Positions 1 through 7,117 of a DNA stretch of 29,536 nucleotides are shown here, piece by piece. Location: positions 1 through 29,536 of the forward strand of contig JBAXTU010000011.1 of NCBI GenBank assembly GCA_037130015.1, written 5' to 3'. The notes beneath the pieces are model-generated. The model did not search any database. It saw nothing but the letters and a program-made list of their open reading frames with translations, and was not told the origin of the DNA. Source of the stretch: JBAXTU01 sp037130015 (lineage in GTDB: Bacteria; Patescibacteriota; Patescibacteriia; 2-01-FULL-39-33). Made by a program: the position numbers and the translations under genes. The number at the start of each line of letters is the position of its first letter. The stretch's first letter is position 1.

Positions 1-905
<905 letters not shown>

Positions 906-977
906 AAGAATTGTAGCTGTGAGTTACAATACGCCTATCACCTTATTTAAGTTATTAGATTTAATTTTATAATTTTT

Positions 978-1106
978 GGATATAGAGTAACCGTGGCTCT
1001 AGCGAAGGTGTCACACCTGATCCCATCCCGAACTCAGCAGTTAAGACCTTCAGCGCCGATGATACTCCTCGTGGGGAAAGTAGGCCGTCGCGGATACCCT
1101 GTATCT
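978..1106 (+). rRNA. 5S ribosomal RNA
   Basis: The conserved 5S core (CCCATCCCGAACTC and the GGGGAAAGTAGG loop-E/helix region) lies at about 1022-1085. Ends were set by helix I: GGATATAG at 978-985 pairs with CTGTATCT at 1099-1106. The resulting 129 nt is a little longer than the usual 115-120 nt, so the mature ends may be a few bases further in. The gene belongs to the same rRNA operon as the 23S gene. Confidence 0.93.
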
Positions 1107-1111
1107 AAAAG

Positions 1112-1145
1112 AAACGAGTCGTTAATTCGGCTCGTTTTTATTTTC
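1112..1145 (+). terminator. rRNA operon intrinsic terminator
   Basis: A 10-bp stem (AAACGAGTCG at 1112-1121 with CGGCTCGTTT at 1128-1137, one G-T pair) with a 6-nt loop is followed by a T-rich run. It sits directly after 5S rRNA and ends the rRNA transcript. Confidence 0.9.
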
Positions 1146-1188
1146 AAAAATATTTTTATGTGTTAAAATCCAAGCATAAAAATTATTT

Positions 1189-2432
1189 ATGAGATTAATA
1201 GCTGATTTACATCTTCATTCCAAATATTCGCGTTCTTGTTCGCGTGAATTAACTTTGGAAAATATTGCCAAATGGTGCGAGCGTAAAGGCATTAATTTGG
1301 TTGGTACAGCCGACTTCACTCACCCGGCTTGGTTTAATGAAATAAAAAACAAATTAATTGAGGCAGAAGATGGATTATATAAATTAAAAGATAATTCTAG
1401 TCCGACTAGATTTATTTTATCCACGGAAATAAGTTGTATCTATACGCAAGGTGGCAAATGTCGGCGCGTGCATATTTGTTTATTGGTTTCCAAAATAGAA
1501 TTTGTAGAAAAAATTATTGAAAATTTTACTCTGCGCGGTTTTAATATCAAATCAGATGGCCGACCAATCATTGGTTTGTCTGCTAAAGAGTTGGCGAGAA
1601 TTGTTTTGGAGATAGATAAAAAAGCAATAATTATTCCGGCGCATGTTTGGACGCCATGGTTTGCAGTGTTCGGATCAAAATCTGGTTTTGATACTCTTCA
1701 AGAATGTTTTGAAGAATTAACAGAAAATATTTTTGCCATTGAAACTGGATTGTCATCTGATCCACAAATGAATTGGCGTTTGTCAAAATTAGATAATCTT
1801 ACTTTGATTTCCAATTCCGATGCTCACTCACTAAATAATCTCGGACGAGAAGCTAATGTTTTTGAAATTGAAGAAAATAAATTAAGTTATGGTGAGATTT
1901 ATAATATTATAAAAAATAAAGATAAAAAAAGTTTTTGTACACCATTGAATTTTTTCCTGAAGAAGGCAAATATCATATTGACGGCCATGCGACTTGTAAT
2001 TTTTCTTGTTTGCCTGAGGTGTCAATAAAAAATAAAGATATTTGTCCAGTTTGCAAAAAACCATTAGTGTTGGGCGTGATGCACAGGGTTGATGAATTGG
2101 CTGACGTGAAAATTCCCGAAAAAACCAAGCATATTCCTTATAAAAATTTAATTCCTTTGCAAGAGATTATTGCTGATGTGTGTGGTGTGGGCAAGAATTC
2201 TAAAAAAGTTTTGAAGCAATATTTTGAATTGACGGATAAATACAGCGAATTTGAGATTTTGCTTGATTTATCCATAGAAGAACTGAAAAAAATAACTGAT
2301 AATAATATTGCTGAAGCAATTTATCGCGTTCGTGATGGTAGAGTTAATATTATTCCTGGTTATGATGGTGTTTATGGCAAGATTGATTTGCAAATCGGTC
2401 GTGAAGCACCAAAACAAAAAACTTTATTTTAA
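1189..2432 (+). pseudogene. Endonuclease Q (EndoQ, PHP-domain DNA repair nuclease), frameshifted
   Basis: EndoQ nicks DNA 5' of deaminated bases such as uracil and hypoxanthine. The N-terminal reading frame (1189 to about 1935) carries a PHP metal-binding domain, with DLHLHSKYS near residue 6 and later the GTADFTHP, IPAHVWTPW and SNSDAHS motifs. The reading then continues in another frame (about 1935-2432) with YTIEFFPEEGKYHIDGH, a C-x13-C...CPVC zinc-finger region and HRVDELAD. The two frames join in a T-run at 1932-1936: one extra T restores a continuous protein of about 413 residues, a normal EndoQ length. Read literally, the first frame stops at 2028 after about 30 unrelated residues. This may be an assembly homopolymer error, a true lesion, or less likely a programmed -1 frameshift. 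A weak -10-like TAAAAT lies at 1163-1168. Family assignment is from motif order. Confidence 0.85.
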
Positions 2433-2442
2433 AAAAATAGAC

Positions 2443-2483
2443 AAAAATAAAATCCCCCTCTGCAGATGGGGGATTTTATTTTT
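2443..2483. terminator. Bidirectional intrinsic terminator between endoQ and the Lys-rich micro-gene
   Basis: A perfect 16-bp inverted repeat (2443-2458 with 2468-2483) has GGGGG/CCCCC at the loop side and A/T tracts at the outer ends, so it gives a stem plus a T-run in both directions. It lies 11 bp after the endonuclease Q stop and 11 bp beyond the stop of the convergent micro-gene, and so serves both. Confidence 0.9.
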
Positions 2484-2493
2484 GAGAAAATTT

Positions 2494-2562
2494 TTATTTC
2501 TTCTTCTTTTTGGTTGCTTTCTTTTTTGCAACTTTCTTTTTAGCTTTCTTTTTGGCTGCCAT
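2494..2562 (-). CDS. 22-residue lysine-rich micro-protein
   Basis: The frame encodes M-A-A followed by repeated KKK blocks separated by A, V and T; 14 of 22 residues are lysine. It is too short for normal gene callers. Expression is supported by a strong Shine-Dalgarno site (GGGAGGTGA, 2565-2573 on the complementary strand) 4 nt before ATG, rare in this window, by its own promoter (2640-2668), and by a terminator just past the stop. The composition resembles the lysine/alanine-rich tails of bacterial histone-H1-like proteins, so nucleic acid binding is a reasonable guess, but nothing in the sequence proves a function. It is convergent with the endonuclease Q gene. Confidence 0.75.
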   Translation of the reverse strand: MAAKKKAKKKVAKKKATKKKKK

Positions 2563-2639
2563 GATAGTCACCTCCCTTCGATTAAGGATAATTGATCATT
2601 CAAAATATCTTTCTGCAAAAATATTTTAAACTTAAATAT

Positions 2640-2668
2640 ATTATAGCACAAAAAAAATTCGTCAACAA
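2640..2668 (-). promoter_or_regulatory. Promoter of the Lys-rich micro-gene
   Basis: On the minus strand there is a perfect -10 TATAAT (2640-2645), a 17-bp spacer and a partial -35 TTGTTG (2663-2668). The predicted start gives a leader of about 70 nt before the ATG at 2562. Confidence 0.7.
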
Positions 2669-2688
2669 GAGTTTTCCACAGGCAAGAA

Positions 2689-3069
2689 TTATTTTTTCTT
2701 TTTTTTAAATAAATAATTTATTTTTTTCTTTTTTAAATATGAAATAAAATCTTTAGCATTTTCAAAAGCTTGTTTTTCTGGATTTTCTTTGCTATATCTG
2801 GTGCAATCTTCTTGTTTATATTGTCGGCACATGAGCGGTCTTTCTTCATAAATTGAGCACAATTTATTTTTATCCAAAAATTCGCAGGGAGTGACAAATT
2901 CTAAGATCCAACATTTTTCTTCATCAATATAGACGCGTACATTTTTGTGATGAAGAAGCCAAATAATATTTTGATAATCTGTTTTAGATGTTGGTTTATC
3001 TATTTCCACGGCCGCGTAGTGGCAACAATGGTCGCAATCGTGGCAAAGCTCTTTGTTTTTTTCTGACAT
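2689..3069 (-). CDS. YkgJ-family cysteine cluster protein (putative metal-binding)
   Basis: 126 residues. The N-terminus has the dense Cys/His cluster typical of the YkgJ (CxxCxxCC) zinc/iron-chelating family: CHDCDHCCHY at about residues 9-18. Later come CW, PCEFLD, LCSIYEERPLMCRQY and DC, which supply the remaining conserved cysteines. The role of the family is unproven; oxidoreductase or Fe-S/zinc functions have been suggested. The C-terminus is strongly lysine-rich and ends in KKKKK. The gene begins 22 bp after tRNA-Ala on the same strand, so it may share that transcript. I see no clear ribosome-binding site, as for many genes here. Confidence 0.85.
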   Translation of the reverse strand: MSEKNKELCHDCDHCCHYAAVEIDKPTSKTDYQNIIWLLHHKNVRVYIDEEKCWILEFVTPCEFLDKNKLCSIYEERPLMCRQYKQEDCTRYSKENPEKQAFENAKDFISYLKKKKINYLFKKKKK

Positions 3070-3090
3070 AGTGAAATGATTTTTAATTAT

Positions 3091-3163
3091 TGGACCCTAT
3101 CGGATTCGAACCGATGACCTCCGCGTTGCAAACGCGGCGCTCTACCAACTAAGCTAAGGGCCC
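3091..3163 (-). tRNA. tRNA-Ala(TGC)
   Basis: A complete cloverleaf on the minus strand: acceptor GGGCCCT pairs with AGGGTCC (one G-T), the anticodon loop TTTGCAA gives TGC, and the T-arm contains GGTTCGAATCC. The discriminator is A and CCA is not encoded. It lies 8 bp downstream of the stop of the small membrane protein gene. Confidence 0.96.
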
Positions 3164-3171
3164 ATGATTTA

Positions 3172-3414
3172 TTAGAATCTCATGAGCGGACCAAAAATAG
3201 CAAGAAGAATTGTCTGAAAGAGTCCGGTCATAATCATAAAGGATGCAAAAATTATAATAATGCCAATAAATTGAAAAGCAGTGGTACCGTGGCCAGAACC
3301 GAAAACTTTTTCAGCAAATTCTGGTTCACCAACCAAATCCACAAAAATTTGCGGTTTCCAAACCATAAAAAACCCCATCACAACTCCAAAGAGTCCCCCT
3401 AGTATTGAAAGCAT
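3172..3414 (-). CDS. Small membrane protein (hypothetical, two TM segments)
   Basis: 80 residues with a hydrophobic N-terminal segment (about 1-20), a polar middle (FVDLVGEPEFAEKVFGSGHG, about 24-43) and a second long hydrophobic segment (about 46-75). I do not recognise the family. It is set tightly between tRNA-Val (27 bp upstream) and tRNA-Ala (8 bp downstream) on the same strand, so it probably lies within a tRNA transcript. The length, sensible membrane topology and fit between tRNA genes favour a real gene. No Shine-Dalgarno site is visible. Confidence 0.7.
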   Translation of the reverse strand: MLSILGGLFGVVMGFFMVWKPQIFVDLVGEPEFAEKVFGSGHGTTAFQFIGIIIIFASFMIMTGLFQTILLAIFGPLMRF

Positions 3415-3441
3415 GGTTTTAATGTTAAAAGTTATAAAGTT

Positions 3442-3518
3442 TGGTGCACGCCAAGGGATTCGAACCCCTGACCCCCTCAGTGTAAATGAGGTGCTCTAAC
3501 CAACTGAGCTAGGCGTGC
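3442..3518 (-). tRNA. tRNA-Val(TAC)
   Basis: Minus-strand cloverleaf with acceptor GCACGCC/GGCGTGC, D-arm GCTCAGTTGGTTAGAGC, anticodon loop TTTACAC giving TAC, and T-loop GTTCGAATC. The discriminator A is followed by an encoded CCA (3442-3444), unlike most tRNAs here. A partial tRNA copy and two palindromes lie directly upstream. Confidence 0.96.
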
Positions 3519-3526
3519 TAATAACC

Positions 3527-3557
3527 TCAGCCACGGGCTGATCCGCCCACTGGCGGA
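3527..3557. repeat. Two adjacent short palindromes
   Basis: TCAGCC-ACG-GGCTGA (3527-3541) and TCCGCC-CACT-GGCGGA (3542-3557) abut each other. Each has a perfect 6-bp GC-rich stem and a 3- or 4-nt loop. There is no T-run, so these are not ordinary terminators. They sit between tRNA-Val and a tRNA 5' fragment. Confidence 0.75.
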
Positions 3558-3575
3558 AACTGAGCTAAATGCGCC
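3558..3575 (-). pseudogene. tRNA 5' fragment (acceptor strand plus D-stem) broken at the D-loop
   Basis: On the minus strand this reads GGCGCATTTAGCTCAGTT, which is the first part of a tRNA up to the D-loop (compare TAGCTCAGTTGG in tRNA-Val). Instead of the conserved GG it runs straight into the palindromes at 3527-3557. No anticodon or T-arm follows. The acceptor strand differs from that of tRNA-Val, so the source may be another tRNA. Confidence 0.55.
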
Positions 3576-3597
3576 GGTCTCTTAATTAACGTGAGTG

Positions 3598-3681
3598 TGC
3601 TGACGGGGAGACTTGAACTCCCACGGCCTTGCGACCACAACCACCTCAAGGTTGCGTGTATACCAATTTCACCACGTCAGC
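3598..3681 (-). tRNA. tRNA-Leu(GAG)
   Basis: A class II tRNA on the minus strand: acceptor GCTGACG/CGTCAGC, anticodon stem CAACC/GGTTG around TTGAGGT, giving anticodon GAG, a long variable arm, and T-loop GTTCAAGTC. The discriminator is A and CCA is not encoded. Its first ~26 nt are repeated just upstream in an interrupted form. Confidence 0.95.
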
Positions 3682-3691
3682 TTGTTTGTGT

Positions 3692-3737
3692 GGTGTATAC
3701 CACCTGCCTGCCGGCAGGCAGGTTTCACCACGTCAGC
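3692..3737 (-). pseudogene. Partial duplicate of tRNA-Leu(GAG) 5' end with palindrome in the D-loop
   Basis: Going 5' to 3' on the minus strand, GCTGACGTGGTGAAA is followed by a 20-bp palindrome and then TGGTATACAC, which is the acceptor strand and D-arm of the adjacent tRNA-Leu. The intact gene has a single T where the copy has the palindrome. The copy ends after the D-arm; about 10 nt later the complete tRNA-Leu begins. The copy therefore sits in the tRNA 5' leader. Confidence 0.75.
3703..3722. repeat. 20-bp perfect palindrome (CPR-type dispersed repeat)
   Basis: CCTGCCTGCCGGCAGGCAGG is its own reverse complement. From memory, this palindrome and the peptide PACRQAG that it spuriously encodes recur in Parcubacteria-like genomes. 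Here it interrupts a copied tRNA-Leu D-loop. Confidence 0.8.
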
Positions 3738-3768
3738 TAAAAACGGCTTGGGTAAGCCGCTAAAAATA

Positions 3769-4140
3769 CTAAGCTTTTTTTTCTGCTTGCTTTTCAGACA
3801 AACGTTTTTTGTAACTTCGTAGGAAATATAATTTAGCTCGGCGTACAGCTGCGATTTTGGAGATTTCTATTTTGGCAATGTTGGTGGAATGTATTGGAAA
3901 AATTCTTTCCACACCAATGCCGTCAGCCGCGGTTTTTCGCACGGTGATGGTGGCTGATTTGCCGGCCCCGCCTTTTCTGGCAAGAACAATGCCTTCAAAA
4001 ATTTGGATTCTTTCTTTTTCCTCGCCTTTGGTATTTTTTTCTTTGATTTTTTGGTGCACTTTAATAGTGACGCCCGGTTTTACTTTGGGCAAAACTTCTT
4101 CGCGCCAAGTACTGCTGATTTCTTTGATTTCTTTGGCCAT
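3769..4140 (-). CDS. rplS: 50S ribosomal protein L19
   Basis: 123 residues, close to the usual ~115. L19 lies at the 30S-50S interface of the large subunit. Family features visible are the N-terminal SSTWREEVLPKVKPGVTIKVH, EGIVLARKGG, TITVRKTAADGIGVERIFPI (the hallmark V-ERIFP-HS region), STNIAKIEI and the basic RRAKLYFLR near the C-terminus. The C-terminal SEKQAEKKA tail is a common extension. Its own promoter lies at 4177-4205, and the terminator at 4212-4238 separates it from the cassette operon reading in the same direction. No strong ribosome-binding site is seen before the ATG. Confidence 0.97.
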   Translation of the reverse strand: MAKEIKEISSTWREEVLPKVKPGVTIKVHQKIKEKNTKGEEKERIQIFEGIVLARKGGAGKSATITVRKTAADGIGVERIFPIHSTNIAKIEISKIAAVRRAKLYFLRSYKKRLSEKQAEKKA

Positions 4141-4176
4141 AAATTTGACTTAAAATATTAATGATTTCACCTTCAA

Positions 4177-4205
4177 ATCATAACCTATTTTTTGCTAAAA
4201 GTCAA
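4177..4205 (-). promoter_or_regulatory. rplS promoter
   Basis: Minus-strand -35 TTGACT (4200-4205), a 17-bp spacer and -10 TATGAT (4177-4182). This predicts a leader of about 30 nt before the rplS ATG at 4140. Confidence 0.75.
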
Positions 4206-4211
4206 GCAAGA

Positions 4212-4238
4212 AAAAAGACGACTTTAAGCCGTCTTTTT
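4212..4238. terminator. Intrinsic terminator upstream of rplS
   Basis: AAAAAGACG (4212-4220) pairs with CGTCTTTTT (4230-4238), with A/T tracts on both sides so it can work in both directions. For leftward transcription it would end the transcript leaving the inverted-repeat cassette before it enters rplS. Confidence 0.75.
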
Positions 4239-4251
4239 AAATTTATGCTGT

Positions 4252-4616
4252 AATTATACACTTTGCGCGAACCTTTTTCGAGCGGAAACTGGACGAATGA
4301 ATCAGCCCCGCCACCGCCTCGCAGAGCCTCGGCGGACACCAAAGAAAAATGTTCCTTGCTTTTCGGGTTTGCGCGCGACCAATTTCTTCTAAAAAGGAAA
4401 GGACATTTTTCTTTGGTGTTCTGCCCTCCAAGTATTCGGGCAGGTGGCGGGACTAATGCGGACTCGGTTTTGCGAAAACTATTTTTTGGGGAAAGGATTT
4501 CGCAAAACACTCGGCTAATCTTTTTTGAATTCGGATGTCGCAAATGGAAAAGGAGGGGTTTGGGGAGGAATTTTCCATTTGCTCCGCTGATTTCTTTTGG
4601 CGAATTTCGGGCGGGC
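4252..4616 (+). repeat. Left 365-bp inverted-repeat arm
   Basis: Non-coding and visibly more GC-rich than its surroundings. It is full of hairpins: an outer stem CCCGCCAC/GTGGCGGG (4307-4314 with 4444-4451) encloses a 17-bp perfect stem (4336-4352 with 4403-4419) and a CTGCCC/GGGCAG hairpin (4421-4443). Further in are a 10-bp stem (4468-4477 with 4498-4507) and a 12-bp stem (4540-4551 with 4571-4582). Long open frames on both strands are by-products of the palindromes. This arm fills the 475-bp gap between rplS and the next gene. Confidence 0.93.
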
Positions 4617-7117
4617 TATTTTAATATTTTAACAACTCCAATATTTGCATCTACTTCAACTATATCACCGTCCTTAAGAATTTGAGTTGCGTTTTTGGTG
4701 CCAATAATGCAAGGCTTATTCATTTCTCGAGAGACAATTGCAGCATGACAAAGTAGACCACCTTCGTCAGTCACAAAAGCAGCTGCTTTTTCCATTGCTG
4801 GTACAAAATCGGGGGTGGTCATTGCCGTAACGAGTATATCGCCTCTGCTAATTTTACCTAACTCACTATTATCAGACACAATTTTTACTATACCACTAAC
4901 TTTACCCTTGTTTGCTATATTCCCTCTTATCTCTTTTACTTTTTTTATCGATTCTTCTTCGGCTTCCGTGGGATGTGGCTGATTACTAAGTTTTTCGCTT
5001 AATGCTTTAGCTTCAGTTCCACTTTTATAATATAAATGCCCTTTTACGCCACGCACTATATTTGCAGTTGATCGTTTTTTTATTTCACTTATTAAAGGAA
5101 AATTAAGATCTATCAATTCAGCGGGTGAGCATTCTACAACTACCTCAAGTGGTAATTTGAATCTCCGACCTATTTCCAGAAACAAGGGAAACATATTTGC
5201 AAAAGAAGCACTGAGAACATCTGTGCGTAATGTGCGGATGTACATATAAAGTCGAGACCATGCAACCTTTTTTATAAAATCAGAATCGGCTTCTATTTCT
5301 TTTAAAACTTTTCTAACTTGCCTATCATGCTCTTTCGGAAGATTTTTTATACGTATAAACCTATCTCCCAAATCTTTTTCGGTGGAAAGATAAGATAAAC
5401 GCTCCAAGACATCCTCTTTCGTCCACAGATTACCGTATCCGTACTTAACCCCTTGCGAACCAAAATTCAGTAAATATCTATCCACATCCTGCTTCACAGC
5501 AAATGTGTCTTTATTTTTCCGATATAAAATGGCAAGTTCATTAATCTTTAGTTGTTCAAAATACCCAGTGTTTTGTTTGCTTGGGGTGGCAAGGATTGAA
5601 TAAAGTTTATCAAATTGTTTCTCGTCCGCCACTTTCTTTTTAAGCTCACTCTTAACATTTTCTTCTAACCACCCTTGAATTGAAATTGGGAAGAGAAGAT
5701 AAGCCGAAAGCCGTACCATCATGTCAAAAGTCGTTTGTAGTATTTTTTTAATTTCTTCTTCAGATAAAATCGCGGTGTTTTTTGATTTTATACTTTGGCT
5801 ATAATGCAATAATGTTTTCGCGTCATCATCACACTGTTTTGCAATTTTATCTAAATAGTCGGGATTCCTCGAGAGTTGCCCCAACATATTTTCGCGCTCA
5901 TACTGCATAGCGGAACGATCGACAAAGACATGCTTCCAACTATCATAAAATGGCTCGTGTGCAGTATCAAAGCCATAAATAGATAAATAAATCGAAGGAT
6001 GACTGTATCCTAAGGCAAAAAGATATCGAAGAGGAAGAACAATTCTTCTCGAGACTACAGAAATATAGTTCTGACTCTTCTTGATATCAAATACTTCTCC
6101 TCCTGCTTCCTTAATAATTTCTGCAAAATTAGTTCTATCATCTTGCGATTCACTTGTAGATATTGTGGTTATTGGTCTTGACTGGACGACATAAAATTTT
6201 CTTTTTTCCGCTGCCCATTCAATATCACAGGGGAAATTATAGTGTTTTTCGATATTAAGAATTATATCCGAAAGCTCAATAATCTCTTCATCTGATAAAA
6301 CCTGTTTTCCTCCTTGTTTCTTCAGAATATTCCTCCATTCATTACCACCTTTTTCTGCGCGATAAAGTCCACGCGATTGTATTTGAACATTTTTATCAAT
6401 AATCCGTATTGGTTGTTTTTCTACCACATAACTATCTGGTGTTATTTGTCCCGATACAATTGCTTCACCAAGTCCGAATCCAGCCTCGATAATAATTTGA
6501 TTTCTATCCTGAGTAATTGGATGAACGGAAAAGGCTATGCCAGATATTTCGCTTTGAACCATTTTTTGCACCACAACTGCAACTGAAATTTTTGTTTTGT
6601 GTAATTCTTTTTCGAAACGATAAAATATTGCACGTGGTGTAAAAAGAGAAGCCCAACACCTCTTTATATTTTTCAACAAGTTTTCTTTTTCGGTGTTGAG
6701 AAAACTGTCAAGCTGACCTGCCCAAGCTGCCGAGGAAGAATCTTCTGCCGTCGCGCTTGATCTAACTGCTACGTATTTTGTATTGAGTTTTTTGAAAAAT
6801 TTTTGAACTTCATCGGCAATATCTTTTGGCATTTCCGCCGCCATTATTAAAGCGCTTATTTTTTCCGATGCGTTTTCAACGGTATGAATTTCTTTATGAT
6901 TAACTGTGTGTAAAATTGAGTCAATCTCAACATTTAAATCCGTTTCTTCCAAAAATTTTTCAAAAGCAGATGAAAGAACAACAAATCCGGGAGGAACAGG
7001 AATACCAGCTTGCGTCATTTCACCCAAGGAAGCTCCTTTACCACCAGCAATACCCACATCTTTTGAAGATATGTTTTCAAATACGAGTGCTATATTTTTA
7101 TTATTATTTTTCTGCAT
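4616..7117 (-). CDS. PEP-synthase-like phosphotransferase (ATP-grasp + swivelling His domain, RPH-like)
   Basis: 833 residues. The N-terminal ~320 residues form the PEP synthase/PPDK ATP-binding domain (VGGKGASLGEM-like start at about 24-34, PPGFV, AVRSSATAEDSSSAAWAGQ, ISGIAFSVHP, EAGFGLGEAIVSG, DIEWA...VVQSRPIT). Residues ~330-730 are an unrecognised middle domain. The C-terminal ~90 residues are the phosphohistidine swivelling domain, with GGLLCHAAIVSRE placing the catalytic histidine at 791. The PEP/pyruvate-binding TIM barrel that ends true PEP synthase is absent. This is the layout of rifampin phosphotransferase (RPH), which phosphorylates a small molecule bound by the middle domain; the substrate here is unknown. 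The start overlaps the phosphatase gene by 14 nt, implying translational coupling. The stop codon's last base is the first base of the repeat arm. Confidence 0.88.
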   Translation of the reverse strand: MQKNNNKNIALVFENISSKDVGIAGGKGASLGEMTQAGIPVPPGFVVLSSAFEKFLEETDLNVEIDSILHTVNHKEIHTVENASEKISALIMAAEMPKDIADEVQKFFKKLNTKYVAVRSSATAEDSSSAAWAGQLDSFLNTEKENLLKNIKRCWASLFTPRAIFYRFEKELHKTKISVAVVVQKMVQSEISGIAFSVHPITQDRNQIIIEAGFGLGEAIVSGQITPDSYVVEKQPIRIIDKNVQIQSRGLYRAEKGGNEWRNILKKQGGKQVLSDEEIIELSDIILNIEKHYNFPCDIEWAAEKRKFYVVQSRPITTISTSESQDDRTNFAEIIKEAGGEVFDIKKSQNYISVVSRRIVLPLRYLFALGYSHPSIYLSIYGFDTAHEPFYDSWKHVFVDRSAMQYERENMLGQLSRNPDYLDKIAKQCDDDAKTLLHYSQSIKSKNTAILSEEEIKKILQTTFDMMVRLSAYLLFPISIQGWLEENVKSELKKKVADEKQFDKLYSILATPSKQNTGYFEQLKINELAILYRKNKDTFAVKQDVDRYLLNFGSQGVKYGYGNLWTKEDVLERLSYLSTEKDLGDRFIRIKNLPKEHDRQVRKVLKEIEADSDFIKKVAWSRLYMYIRTLRTDVLSASFANMFPLFLEIGRRFKLPLEVVVECSPAELIDLNFPLISEIKKRSTANIVRGVKGHLYYKSGTEAKALSEKLSNQPHPTEAEEESIKKVKEIRGNIANKGKVSGIVKIVSDNSELGKISRGDILVTAMTTPDFVPAMEKAAAFVTDEGGLLCHAAIVSREMNKPCIIGTKNATQILKDGDIVEVDANIGVVKILK

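Noticed and set aside
2308..2595. 95-codon plus-strand frame after endonuclease Q
   Set aside because: It overlaps the EndoQ 3' end out of frame, passes through the terminator and reads antisense to the Lys-rich micro-gene.
3527..3557. Palindromes as transcription terminators
   Set aside because: GC-rich stems but no T-run on either strand, so they are listed as repeats.
3558..3575. A full extra tRNA upstream of tRNA-Val
   Set aside because: Only the acceptor 5' strand and D-stem are present; no anticodon arm, T-arm or matching 3' acceptor strand follows.
3281..3822. Plus-strand frames across tRNA-Val, tRNA-Leu and the palindrome (with ARQGIRTPDPLS and PACRQAG)
   Set aside because: These are well-known spurious peptides from antisense tRNA and palindrome sequence.
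4202..4685. Long frames on both strands through the left repeat arm (113 and 140 codons)
   Set aside because: Both strands are open because the arm is palindromic; peptides from opposite strands resemble each other (DTKEKC and NTKEKC), there is no ribosome-binding site, and the frames run into neighbouring genes.
4616..7117. Calling this gene true PEP synthase (ppsA) or PPDK
   Set aside because: The C-terminal PEP/pyruvate-binding barrel is missing and the His domain is at the very C-terminus, unlike those enzymes.
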